DNA of 64,000 nt from Bacteroidales bacterium. GTDB taxonomy: Bacteria; Bacteroidota; Bacteroidia; Bacteroidales; Muribaculaceae. A program made the position numbers and the translations under genes. The DNA is taken from contig QAMW01000015.1 in assembly GCA_003150235.1 (NCBI GenBank), forward strand, positions 1 through 64,000. The letters run 5' to 3'. Shown piece by piece: positions 33,888-41,853 of the stretch. Position 1 is the first letter of the stretch. Each line of letters opens with the position of its first letter. Below the pieces are notes generated by a model. That model had not been told where the DNA came from. It searched no databases and saw only the letters and a list, made by a program, of their open reading frames with translations.

Positions 33888-34788
33888 GATGTCCTCCTTT
33901 TTTTAGTGCACGTGGATGTGCTTGTTGGTAATTTTGTTTAAGTTCTCGATAAGTTATATGGGTGTACACCTGAGTCGTTGCGAGCGACTGGTGACCAAGT
34001 AACTGCTGTACTGAATAAAGGTCGGCACCGTTGTTCAGCATATCGGTGGCAAACGAGTGACGCAACACGTGGGGGCTTTGCCGCCGTGCCACTGTGTGAC
34101 CGCACAATGCCTTGTGGACTACATTGTAGACCAGCTTGCGGTATATCGGCTCGCCTGATTCCCTGACGAAAAACTCGTCGGCTGCGGGCGGTGGCACCGT
34201 GGATGTGCGTAGGTTACGATACTGTGCTATCATTTCTGCCAATTCAGGTCCGAAAGGGATTATTCTTTCCTTATTACGCTTGCCGAGCACTTTTAGTTCA
34301 CCTCTCAGCGTGTCTACATCGGCATCAAGTAATCCGGTTACTTCCGATGCACGAAGCCCGGTGGAGTATATCATGTCGACTATCAGGCGGTCACGAACCT
34401 GATTGAAGTCACCGGTGTCGATTTCTTCGGCAAGTATTGCCGCGGTCTCCGACTGGCGTGCATAGACAGGCAGCGGCTTGTCGGTCTTGGCGAGGGTGAG
34501 CTCGGCGGCAGGATTATATGTCATGCCGTGTTGCTTCATCATGTACCGGAAGAATGCACGGAGAGCCTGGACCTTGCGGCGGATGGTACGCGGTGACTCT
34601 CCGGCTCTGCCGAGAGAATTAATCCACTGCCTGAGGTCAGATGTGGTCACATCTTCCGGATGCAGCCGCTCCGGTTGCCCCGAGGTGGCAAAGTCAGCCC
34701 ATTGTGCAAGGTCACGTGAATACGCAGAAACGGTGTGAGCAGAAAGAGCCAACTCACACCGTATATATGTAATAAAAGAGTTCAGCAT
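33877..34788 (-). CDS. Tyrosine recombinase of the XerC/XerD group
   Basis: 303 aa. An N-terminal SAM-like core-binding domain (~1-90) precedes the catalytic domain, with R in YSTGLRASEVTGL, K in VLGKRNKE, HxxR in SPHVLRHSFA, H in LLGHQSLAT and nucleophile Tyr in TQVYTHITY. All catalytic residues are present. The neighbourhood rpsU-xer-hpf is conserved in Bacteroidales, so this is probably the housekeeping chromosome-dimer recombinase, not a phage integrase (inference). Confidence 0.92.
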   Translation of the reverse strand: MLNSFITYIRCELALSAHTVSAYSRDLAQWADFATSGQPERLHPEDVTTSDLRQWINSLGRAGESPRTIRRKVQALRAFFRYMMKQHGMTYNPAAELTLAKTDKPLPVYARQSETAAILAEEIDTGDFNQVRDRLIVDMIYSTGLRASEVTGLLDADVDTLRGELKVLGKRNKERIIPFGPELAEMIAQYRNLRTSTVPPPAADEFFVRESGEPIYRKLVYNVVHKALCGHTVARRQSPHVLRHSFATDMLNNGADLYSVQQLLGHQSLATTQVYTHITYRELKQNYQQAHPRALKKGGHHGS

Positions 34789-34867
34789 AATCTATTCGTA
34801 AACCTTACATTTACGAATATAACTCTTTTATATGAATTAACCAAATAAAAAGGAGGGAAATTCTATA

Positions 34868-35059
34868 TTATTCCTCGACCATGCGAAGCTTCTGCACGTA
34901 GACAGCCTTCATCATCTTCTTGCGGTTGGTGATGCTGGGCTTTTCAAATGCCTGACGGCTACGCAGTTCCTTCACGATGCCTGTCTTTTCAAATTTTCTT
35001 TTGAACTTCTTGAGAGCTTTTTCGATGTTTTCGCCTTCTTTTACTTGTACGATTATCAT
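34868..35059 (-). CDS. rpsU: 30S ribosomal protein S21
   Basis: 63 aa, very basic: MIIVQVKEGENIEKALKKFK, then KRKFEKTGIVKELRSRQAFEKP. In Bacteroidota S21 is reported to sequester the anti-Shine-Dalgarno, consistent with weak SD use here. It heads the rpsU-xer-hpf unit and has a strong promoter. Confidence 0.96.
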   Translation of the reverse strand: MIIVQVKEGENIEKALKKFKRKFEKTGIVKELRSRQAFEKPSITNRKKMMKAVYVQKLRMVEE

Positions 35060-35104
35060 TTTGTTATTATGGTTTTGTTTGTATTTACGTTTTTGTAATT
35101 GCGC

Positions 35105-35135
35105 GACAAAATTACATATACTTTTCGATATGACA
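35105..35135 (-). promoter_or_regulatory. rpsU promoter
   Basis: On the minus strand TTTG (35135-35132), 19 bases, then TAATTTTG (35112-35105). This is one of the two cleanest Bacteroidota promoters in the window; the start is predicted near 35099, giving a leader of about 40 nt to rpsU. Confidence 0.88.
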
Positions 35136-35173
35136 AAATTTTAGGTCAATAAAAGTATCTGTCTGGTTGCGAT

Positions 35174-35953
35174 TTATTTGTCGGTATTGTTTTCCTCGAC
35201 CACTCCTGCAAGCTCGGGGTCAATCATGATACGACCGCAGTATTCACATACGATGACTTTCTTGTGCATCTTGATTTCCATCTGCTTCTGAGGCGGTATG
35301 CGGTTGAAGCAACCTCCGCAGGCGTTACGCTGTATATACACGATGCCGAGACCGTTGCGGGCGTTGTCGCGGATACGCTTGAACGCCTTGAGTGTGCGCT
35401 CGTCGATACGCGGCTCGATTTCCTTTGCCTGGATGCGGAGACGCTCTTCGTCCTGACGGGTTTCTGACACGATTTCGTCAAGCTCGGTCTGCTTTTCCTT
35501 GAGGATATGCTCGCTGTCTTTGAGACGCTCCTCAGTCGCGGCAATCTCGTTGGTCTTTGTGTCGATTGCGCGGGCATACTCGTTGAGGTGCTTTTCGCAA
35601 AGCTCGATTTCAAGGGTCTGGAACTCGACTTCTTTTGACAGGAGGTCAAACTCGCGGTTGTTTCTCACATTGTCGAGCTGTTCCTTGTAGCGCGCAATCT
35701 TTGACTGCGACTCGTTGATTTTTTCTTTCTCGATTACAGTCTTCTTGCGGAGGTCTTCCACGTCGCGACGGTAATTTTCGATGCGGGTACGCAGTCCCTC
35801 GATATTGTCTTCAAGATCCTTTACTTCAAGGGGAAGCTCGCCACGGATGGTCTTGATACGGTCGATTTCGGAGAGTATTGTCTGAAGCTCGTAGAGAGAT
35901 TTCAGGCGTTGCTCCACTGAAATTACTTCATTTTTGTTCTTGTCTATAGCCAT
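35174..35953 (-). CDS. Coiled-coil C4 zinc-ribbon protein
   Basis: 259 aa. Residues ~15-195 are an antiparallel coiled coil (Glu/Lys/Arg rich, e.g. ENIEGLRTRIENYRRDVEDL). A C-terminal zinc ribbon has CGGCFNRIPP and CEYCGRI (two CxxC pairs). It matches the PF02591-type zinc-ribbon family (CdsZ in chlamydia, related to FlgZ), thought to bind nucleic acid or act as a scaffold; the cellular role is unknown in Bacteroidota. It is in a unit with Nif3 and aspS, a common Bacteroidales order. Confidence 0.88.
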   Translation of the reverse strand: MAIDKNKNEVISVEQRLKSLYELQTILSEIDRIKTIRGELPLEVKDLEDNIEGLRTRIENYRRDVEDLRKKTVIEKEKINESQSKIARYKEQLDNVRNNREFDLLSKEVEFQTLEIELCEKHLNEYARAIDTKTNEIAATEERLKDSEHILKEKQTELDEIVSETRQDEERLRIQAKEIEPRIDERTLKAFKRIRDNARNGLGIVYIQRNACGGCFNRIPPQKQMEIKMHKKVIVCEYCGRIMIDPELAGVVEENNTDK

Positions 35954-35959
35954 GTTTGC

Positions 35960-36721
35960 TTACAAGTAATTTATCGGATTTTTTTCTGTTTCGGAGTAAT
36001 AGAGTGCAAAGTTAGGAAATTTTTTGCTAACTATATGATAAAAAATCTGTTTTGTGCACTTTTCACTCTCATAATGTCCTATGTCGATGATGAAAATACG
36101 CTCTGCGTTGTCAACAAAGTCATGATATTTTACATCAGAGGTAAGAAACGCGTCGGCTCCCGCCGCTACCGCGTCATCAATCAGAAACGCTCCGGAGCCG
36201 CCACATAGCGCGAGGCGTGACAGACGATGCACGGGAGGCACCGTACATCTTGTGACCGGCGAGCCGCATACGCTCTTTATGCGGTCGACCAGCTCTGTTG
36301 CCGTCAGGGCGGGTGACAAGTTACCTATCACGCCCGGCGGAGTCGCAAGCGGGGTGATGCCGGTAAGTCCGAGCATTGTGGCGAGAGTGTGGTTTACGCC
36401 GTTTTCCGCGGCGTCGAGATTGGTGTGGGCTGCGTAGACCGCTATCCCTGCCTTTATTGCCGCTATAGCGGCACGTTGCTGCATGGTCGCGCCCGTCAGC
36501 CTTTTCAGTCCTTTGAAGATGAGCGGATGGTGAGACACAATCAGATTGCATCCACGGCGCGATGCTTCCTCGACCGTATCGGAGGTGACATCGACACAGA
36601 AGAGCACTCCGCTGCATGTTTCTCCGGGGTCGCCAATGATAAGACCGGCGTTGTCGTATGATTCCTGGAGGGCGAGCGGAGCCGCTTCTTCGATTGTGTC
36701 TGTGATATCTTTTATCAGCAT
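35960..36721 (-). CDS. Nif3-like dinuclear metal-centre protein
   Basis: 253 aa. SHHPLIFKGLKR, HTNLDAAENG and the late IDIGHYESE carry the metal ligands of the Nif3/YbgI family (hexameric, GTP cyclohydrolase-like fold). The biochemical role is unsettled. I start at ATG 36721 (MLIKDITDTIEEAAPLAL), four bases after the aspS stop; a longer reading would run 78 bases into aspS. Six bases separate it from the zinc-ribbon gene downstream. Confidence 0.92.
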   Translation of the reverse strand: MLIKDITDTIEEAAPLALQESYDNAGLIIGDPGETCSGVLFCVDVTSDTVEEASRRGCNLIVSHHPLIFKGLKRLTGATMQQRAAIAAIKAGIAVYAAHTNLDAAENGVNHTLATMLGLTGITPLATPPGVIGNLSPALTATELVDRIKSVCGSPVTRCTVPPVHRLSRLALCGGSGAFLIDDAVAAGADAFLTSDVKYHDFVDNAERIFIIDIGHYESEKCTKQIFYHIVSKKFPNFALYYSETEKNPINYL

Positions 36722-36725
36722 CGGC

Positions 36726-38486
36726 TTATTTATCCGGTAGTTCGATGGCGAGTGCAAGCTCGTCGAGCTGCTTCTGGTCGAGCGGGGCGGGTGCATCAAG
36801 CATCACGTCACGACCGGAATTGTTTTTCGGGAATGCGATGCAGTCGCGTATGCTGTCAAGACCGGCGAATAACGATACCCAGCGGTCAAGACCATAGGCG
36901 AGTCCTCCGTGAGGGGGTGCCCCGTACTTGAAGGCATTCATCAAGAAGCCGAACTGCTCCTGCGCGCGCTCAGGGGTGAAGCCGAGTATTTCAAACATTT
37001 TTGCCTGGAGTTTGCTGTCGTGGATACGGATAGAGCCACCACCTACTTCTACGCCGTTTATCACCATGTCGTAAGCATCGGCGCGTACTGCGGCAGGGTC
37101 GCTGTCAAGCAAGGGTATATCTTCGTCTTTGGGATGGGTGAAGGGATGATGCATCGCCATCAGGCGCTGTTCTTCGTCGCTCCATTCAAACATCGGGAAG
37201 TCAACGACCCAGAGACATGCAAACTTATTCTTGTCGCGCAACCCGAGCTGACGACCCATTTCAAGACGGAGTTCGCAGAGTTGCTTGCGGGTTTTCATAG
37301 CGTCATCGCCTGAAAGAATGAGTATAAGGTCGCCCGGTTTTGCACCGAATGCCTCTTTCATTTTCTGAAGCACATCCTGAGAGTAGAATTTGTCGACGCT
37401 TGACTTTACTGTGCCGTCGGGCTCGACGCGGGCATATACCATGCCTTTTGCACCTATCTGCGGGCGTTTTACAAATTCTGTAAGCTGGTCAAGCTGCTTT
37501 CGGGTATAGCTTGCGGCTCCTTCTGCGCAGATACCTCCAATATAGGCGGCATTGTCAAATACTCCGAAGCCGTGACCTTTCATGATGTCCATCAACTCCA
37601 CAAATTCCATGCCGAAGCGGAGGTCGGGCTTGTCGCTTCCGTATAGGCGCATGGCTTCCGACCAGGGCATACGGATGAAGGGTTCTGTCAGCTCTACGCC
37701 GCGAAGTTCCTTGAACAGATGTTTTGCCATTCCTTCGAACAGGTTGATGATATCTTCCTGCTCAACGTAGCTCATCTCGCAGTCTATCTGGGTAAATTCT
37801 GGCTGGCGGTCGGCGCGAAGGTCTTCGTCGCGGAAACATTTTACTATCTGGAAGTAACGGTCCATACCCGATACCATGAGCAGCTGCTTGAGGGTCTGAG
37901 GCGACTGGGGAAGGGCGTAGAACTGCCCCTGGTTCATGCGCGACGGTACCACGAAGTCACGTGCCCCTTCAGGAGTCGAGCCCACGAGCATCGGGGTCTC
38001 TATTTCAAGAAAGCCTTTGCTGTCGAGATAGCGGCGTACCTCCATGGTCATCTTGTGGCGGAGCTCAAGGTTTTTTCTCACGCAATTGCGTCGCAGGTCG
38101 AGATAGCGGAATTTCATGCGGAGGTCATCGCCGCCGTCGGTGTCATCCTCGATGGTAAAGGGAGGAACTTCCGATGGATTGAGTACATTGAGCGACTCTG
38201 CGATGATTTCGATGTCGCCTGTGGGGATATTGGGGTTCTTGTTGGAGCGTTCAGCTACCTTTCCGGTAATCTGCACGACATATTCACGACCGAGATGATT
38301 GGCTGCCTCACATAAAGCGGCATCAGTTTCGTTGTTAAAGACTGCCTGGGTGATGCCGTAACGGTCGCGGACATCTACAAATGTCATGCCTCCCATTTTA
38401 CGGGCACGTTGTACCCAGCCGGCGATGGTGACAGTAGAGCCGGCATCCTTTTGGCGGAGTTCTCCGCAGGTTTTAGTCCTATACAT
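36726..38486 (-). CDS. aspS: Aspartate--tRNA ligase
   Basis: 586 aa class II synthetase that charges tRNA-Asp. The N-terminal OB anticodon domain (GWVQRARKMGGMTFVDVRDR), then class II motif 2 (FRDEDLRADRQPEFTQIDCE) and motif 3 (GLAYGLDRW), and the bacterial insertion (GAD domain, ~residues 300-410) are visible. It heads the aspS-nif3-zinc-ribbon unit. Confidence 0.97.
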   Translation of the reverse strand: MYRTKTCGELRQKDAGSTVTIAGWVQRARKMGGMTFVDVRDRYGITQAVFNNETDAALCEAANHLGREYVVQITGKVAERSNKNPNIPTGDIEIIAESLNVLNPSEVPPFTIEDDTDGGDDLRMKFRYLDLRRNCVRKNLELRHKMTMEVRRYLDSKGFLEIETPMLVGSTPEGARDFVVPSRMNQGQFYALPQSPQTLKQLLMVSGMDRYFQIVKCFRDEDLRADRQPEFTQIDCEMSYVEQEDIINLFEGMAKHLFKELRGVELTEPFIRMPWSEAMRLYGSDKPDLRFGMEFVELMDIMKGHGFGVFDNAAYIGGICAEGAASYTRKQLDQLTEFVKRPQIGAKGMVYARVEPDGTVKSSVDKFYSQDVLQKMKEAFGAKPGDLILILSGDDAMKTRKQLCELRLEMGRQLGLRDKNKFACLWVVDFPMFEWSDEEQRLMAMHHPFTHPKDEDIPLLDSDPAAVRADAYDMVINGVEVGGGSIRIHDSKLQAKMFEILGFTPERAQEQFGFLMNAFKYGAPPHGGLAYGLDRWVSLFAGLDSIRDCIAFPKNNSGRDVMLDAPAPLDQKQLDELALAIELPDK

Positions 38487-38647
38487 ATATATTTACTGAA
38501 AAATTATGCACAAAAAAGGTTACAGTGATAAAATTTCCGTAAAGTTAATGATAAACGATGTAAAATGAAAATCTCCAATTCACTAATTTATTTGACCTCT
38601 GTATCGTGTGGTCTTACATGGGATTGATTCGTGCAGTCGCAGCCTGC

Positions 38648-38998
38648 TTATCCGTTATTGAATTTCCATTTCACGCGCTCCCACAATGACGGCTTGTCAA
38701 ACTTGATGTGGACATTCACCCCGTTGTCGTGTTTGTTAAGGAATATGATGGAACTGTGCAGGACAATGGCTATCACATCGTCAAAGTGATAGAATCCGTG
38801 TACGCGGTCAAGTGATATTTTGTGAAAGGGTGATTGCTCGTCAATACTGTCAATAATTATATTTCCATCGCCGTCAATCGTGATGTTGTGATATTCCGAA
38901 GCATAGTCAAATAAGAGACCTATATCAAGATGCTCTATGCCCGCAGGTCGTTTGCGGAAGCGTCGGTATAATTCGTCAATTACTTTTTTTGTAATCAT
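38648..38998 (-). CDS. Conserved hypothetical small protein
   Basis: 116 aa, not recognised. A helical N-terminus (KKVIDELYRRFRKRPAG, residues 4-20) leads to a beta-rich core (YHNITIDGDGNIIIDSIDE) and ends LWERVKWKFNNG. No signal peptide or TM segment. Its amphipathic, acidic/aromatic pattern and good codon use suggest a real cytosolic protein. It stands alone between aspS and the methylmalonyl-CoA decarboxylase operon. Confidence 0.65.
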   Translation of the reverse strand: MITKKVIDELYRRFRKRPAGIEHLDIGLLFDYASEYHNITIDGDGNIIIDSIDEQSPFHKISLDRVHGFYHFDDVIAIVLHSSIIFLNKHDNGVNVHIKFDKPSLWERVKWKFNNG

Positions 38999-39159
38999 TA
39001 TCGGTCATTTAAATATCATGTGTTGCTATTGGAGTTTCATTATAACATCATATCCATGCAAATAGTTTGAGGATATATCAACACATGTTAATAAATGTTT
39101 GGTAAAATTTTATTTAACATTCACTTTTATGCTTTTGACTCTACAAAAACATCAAGGAT

Positions 39160-39214
39160 AAAAGGCAGCGGCACTAACTTCACCGTGGAGGTGAGTGTAA
39201 TGCCGCCGCCTTTT
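39160..39214. terminator. Terminator of the methylmalonyl-CoA decarboxylase operon
   Basis: Long GC-rich hairpin (39160-39173 with 39201-39214, one mismatch, extended by an inner tcacc/ggtga pair) with A-rich and T-rich flanks on the two sides. It starts 10 bases after the beta-subunit stop on the minus strand and could work in both directions. Confidence 0.88.
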
Positions 39215-39223
39215 GTATAAGGT

Positions 39224-40381
39224 TTAGGCAAGGAAGCCGAGCAGTACGCCTGCAGCGACGGCTGAACCGATGACACCGGCTACATTCGGTCCCATGGCAT
39301 GCATGAGAAGGTAGTTGCTGGGGTCATATTCAAGACCGAGGTTGTTGGAGATACGTGCCGACATCGGCACTGCCGATACACCGGCATTACCGATAAGCGG
39401 GTTGAGCTTCTTCGATGCAGGAAGGAACAAGTTGAATATCTTCACGAAAAGTACACCTGATGCCGAGGCGATGATAAACGCCATGAAGCCGAGTGCGAAA
39501 ATGAAGATAGTGTCGAGGGTGAGGAATTCCGATGCCTGTGTCGATGCGCCTACTGTCATGCCGAGAAGGATGGTCACGATATCGGTAAGGGCGTTGCTTG
39601 CAGTCTTGGCAAGACGGTTGGTCACGCCACACTCGCGAAGCAAGTTACCGAAAAACAGCATACCGAGCAACGGAATACCCGAGGGTACCACGAAGCAGGT
39701 AAGCAATAGTCCGACAATCGGGAAGATGATTTTCTCGTTTTGTGACACCGCACGTGCGGGTTTCATCTTGATCACGCGCTCATGCTTAGTCGTGAGCAAT
39801 CTCATGATTGGCGGCTGAATCAGCGGCACAAGTGCCATATAGGAGTATGCCGACACGGCGATGGCTCCCATAAGGTTGGGCGCAAGTTTGGATGACAGGA
39901 AGATTGCGGTAGGACCGTCGGCGCCGCCGATTATGGCTATCGCACCTGCCTGGTCGGGGGCAAACCCGAGGGCGAGCGCAACCATGTAGGCACCGAAGAT
40001 ACCGAACTGAGCGGCGGCTCCTACGAGCATGAGCTTCGGATTGGCGATAAGCGCCGAGAAGTCGGTCATAGCGCCGATACCGAGGAATATCAGCGGAGGA
40101 TACCATCCGGCACTTACTCCGTTATAAAGGATGTTGAGCACCGACCCTTCTTCATAGATGCCGACTTCGAGTCCCGCAGCCCCGTTGAAAGGAATATTGC
40201 CTATAAGGATACCGAAACCGATCGGCACAAGCAACATAGGCTCAAAGTTCTTCTTGATGGCAAGCCAGAGGAAGAACAGACCCACGACGAGCATCACCAG
40301 ATGTTGCCAGGTAGCGTTGGCAAAGCCTGTAAGCTCCCAGAACTGCTGGAAATTGGTCGCCATAAATTCGTTTAAACTCAT
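39224..40381 (-). CDS. mmdB: Sodium-pumping decarboxylase beta subunit
   Basis: 385 aa integral membrane protein with about ten helices. The sodium/decarboxylation site region GGADGPTAIFLSSKLAPNLM (Asp at about residue 155) and ISNNLGLEYDPSNYLLMHAMGPN are those of the OadB/MmdB/GcdB family. It couples decarboxylation of carboxybiotin to Na+ export. With mmdA, the biotin carrier and mce next door the likely substrate is (S)-methylmalonyl-CoA, giving propionyl-CoA. It is the last gene of the operon. Confidence 0.95.
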   Translation of the reverse strand: MSLNEFMATNFQQFWELTGFANATWQHLVMLVVGLFFLWLAIKKNFEPMLLVPIGFGILIGNIPFNGAAGLEVGIYEEGSVLNILYNGVSAGWYPPLIFLGIGAMTDFSALIANPKLMLVGAAAQFGIFGAYMVALALGFAPDQAGAIAIIGGADGPTAIFLSSKLAPNLMGAIAVSAYSYMALVPLIQPPIMRLLTTKHERVIKMKPARAVSQNEKIIFPIVGLLLTCFVVPSGIPLLGMLFFGNLLRECGVTNRLAKTASNALTDIVTILLGMTVGASTQASEFLTLDTIFIFALGFMAFIIASASGVLFVKIFNLFLPASKKLNPLIGNAGVSAVPMSARISNNLGLEYDPSNYLLMHAMGPNVAGVIGSAVAAGVLLGFLA

Positions 40382-40431
40382 AGTGATATGCTTTTAAGTT
40401 TAATCTGGTTAGTTTAAGACTGTTACTTGTA

Positions 40432-40866
40432 CTATTCGATTGTGAGAAGTACTGCTCCTTCAAGCACTGCATCGCCTGCTGCCACCGAGATGCCGGCAAC
40501 CTTGCCGTCTTTGCCTGCGTGGATGGCATTTTCCATCTTCATCGCCTCAAGCACGATTACAGTATCGGCAGCCTTTACTGTGTCTCCGACCTTGACATTG
40601 ATTGAGAGGATAGTGCCAGGGAGGGGAGCTTTGACTGCATAGGAGCCGCCGCTTGTGGTGGCTTTTGCCACTACCTTCTCGCCTGTAGCGGTGCGAGGTG
40701 CGGCAGAGGGGCGGTTGGGTGCGACTACGGTCACGGGTGACTTCTGCTTTTCAAGCTCCACTTTATAGGGAGTTCCGTTGACAAGTACTTCTGTCATGTT
40801 GTCAACGATGTCACCGATAGACACATTGTATGTGTTGCCGTTGATTTTATATTTATATTCTTTCAT
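40432..40866 (-). CDS. Biotin carrier (gamma-type) subunit of methylmalonyl-CoA decarboxylase
   Basis: 144 aa. The N-terminal domain (residues 1-45) and a Pro/Ala/Thr linker (45-70) precede a biotinyl domain with EAMKMEN; Lys110 is the biotin site. It carries the carboxyl group from the carboxyltransferase (mmdA) to the membrane beta subunit. It lies 49 bases from the LTD/OadG gene and 50 bases from mmdB. Confidence 0.94.
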   Translation of the reverse strand: MKEYKYKINGNTYNVSIGDIVDNMTEVLVNGTPYKVELEKQKSPVTVVAPNRPSAAPRTATGEKVVAKATTSGGSYAVKAPLPGTILSINVKVGDTVKAADTVIVLEAMKMENAIHAGKDGKVAGISVAAGDAVLEGAVLLTIE

Positions 40867-40915
40867 TGTTGTTGTGTGGTAATGTTCTTTTTGTCGTTAT
40901 AAAAACAGCCGTGTT

Positions 40916-41836
40916 TTATCGGCGGGGAAGTTCACGCAATCCGTAGATTTTTGAGCTCCAGGGTGAGTAGCTCTTCCTTACCTTGTTGATGGTAAGGATT
41001 GTGCTTTCCTTGTCATGTGCGTTCAGATGATCGTTTAGAGCCATTACGATGGCGGCTATTTCTTCGCCGGAATCATGTTTGGGACGGTCTTCTTTCGGCA
41101 TTAACTTGGTCTCTATGCCCTGTGAGCGAGCTTTGTTGCGGGTAGAGATGCTGGCACCGATGCGGTTGATGGCATAGAACGACAGGCTCAACAGCAGAAG
41201 TGCCGAGAATACTATGCACATTGCCATGAGGGTGAGTCCGAAGCCGTGACCGTCGGTCTCGGCAAACATTTCCACTTTTGAATTGGTGTCGATAATCTTG
41301 TTGTTGCTGCTCGGGGTGATGTAAGCCTCTGATGAGCCGTCGCGCACACTCCATGCCTCGGCGCCTTCGCCCTCTCCGTCTTTTATGCGGGCATAGCTGG
41401 AGTTGGCGCCAAGTGATGCGGGTACAGTGATGGAGTCGATGAGGGTCACGCCGTTGGCATCATAGATGCCGATCCAGTTGTCCTGTCCGGGAACGAGTTT
41501 GAAACTCAGGTGGAATGTACCCTTGTTAGGCTCTCCGTCGGCCCAGAACACTACATGCTGGCGCGGAGGAATCTCGGTGTTTACATCGCCCAGTGGCACA
41601 GGATATTTCTTTGGCTGTGCCGGGTCGTTGGACAGATATACGCTCGAGATTTCCATCGGTGCGTAGGTCGAGTTGTAAAGCTCGATCCATGCATGATGCA
41701 ATCCGTAGTCGTCGACGTAGTTACTGTCGTTCTGCACCATGACCTCGTTGATGCGCAGTCCGCGGCGCCCCTGGGCGCTGACAGCCACGACGCAGCCCAC
41801 GAGGGCTATGAGCAATATTGATAATTTCTTCTTCAT
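40916..41836 (-). CDS. OadG-like subunit fused to a lamin-tail-like domain
   Basis: 306 aa. Signal peptide (MKKKLSILLIALVGCVVAVSA); residues ~26-165 read as a lamin-tail-like beta domain (LRINEVMVQN.. HHAWIELYN.. MEISSVYLS); a TM helix at about 205-225 is followed by a cytoplasmic OadG-type tail. In oxaloacetate decarboxylases gamma/OadG is a tiny membrane subunit. Here it has a large periplasmic addition. It probably anchors and assembles the decarboxylase; what the extra domain binds is unknown. Confidence 0.85.
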   Translation of the reverse strand: MKKKLSILLIALVGCVVAVSAQGRRGLRINEVMVQNDSNYVDDYGLHHAWIELYNSTYAPMEISSVYLSNDPAQPKKYPVPLGDVNTEIPPRQHVVFWADGEPNKGTFHLSFKLVPGQDNWIGIYDANGVTLIDSITVPASLGANSSYARIKDGEGEGAEAWSVRDGSSEAYITPSSNNKIIDTNSKVEMFAETDGHGFGLTLMAMCIVFSALLLLSLSFYAINRIGASISTRNKARSQGIETKLMPKEDRPKHDSGEEIAAIVMALNDHLNAHDKESTILTINKVRKSYSPWSSKIYGLRELPRR

Positions 41837-41853
41837 TGCTTTGGAAGGATTGG

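Noticed and set aside
33877..34788. Xer-type recombinase as integrase of an integrated element
   Set aside because: Lies between rpsU and hpf in a housekeeping unit; no att-like duplications, cargo or phage genes around it.
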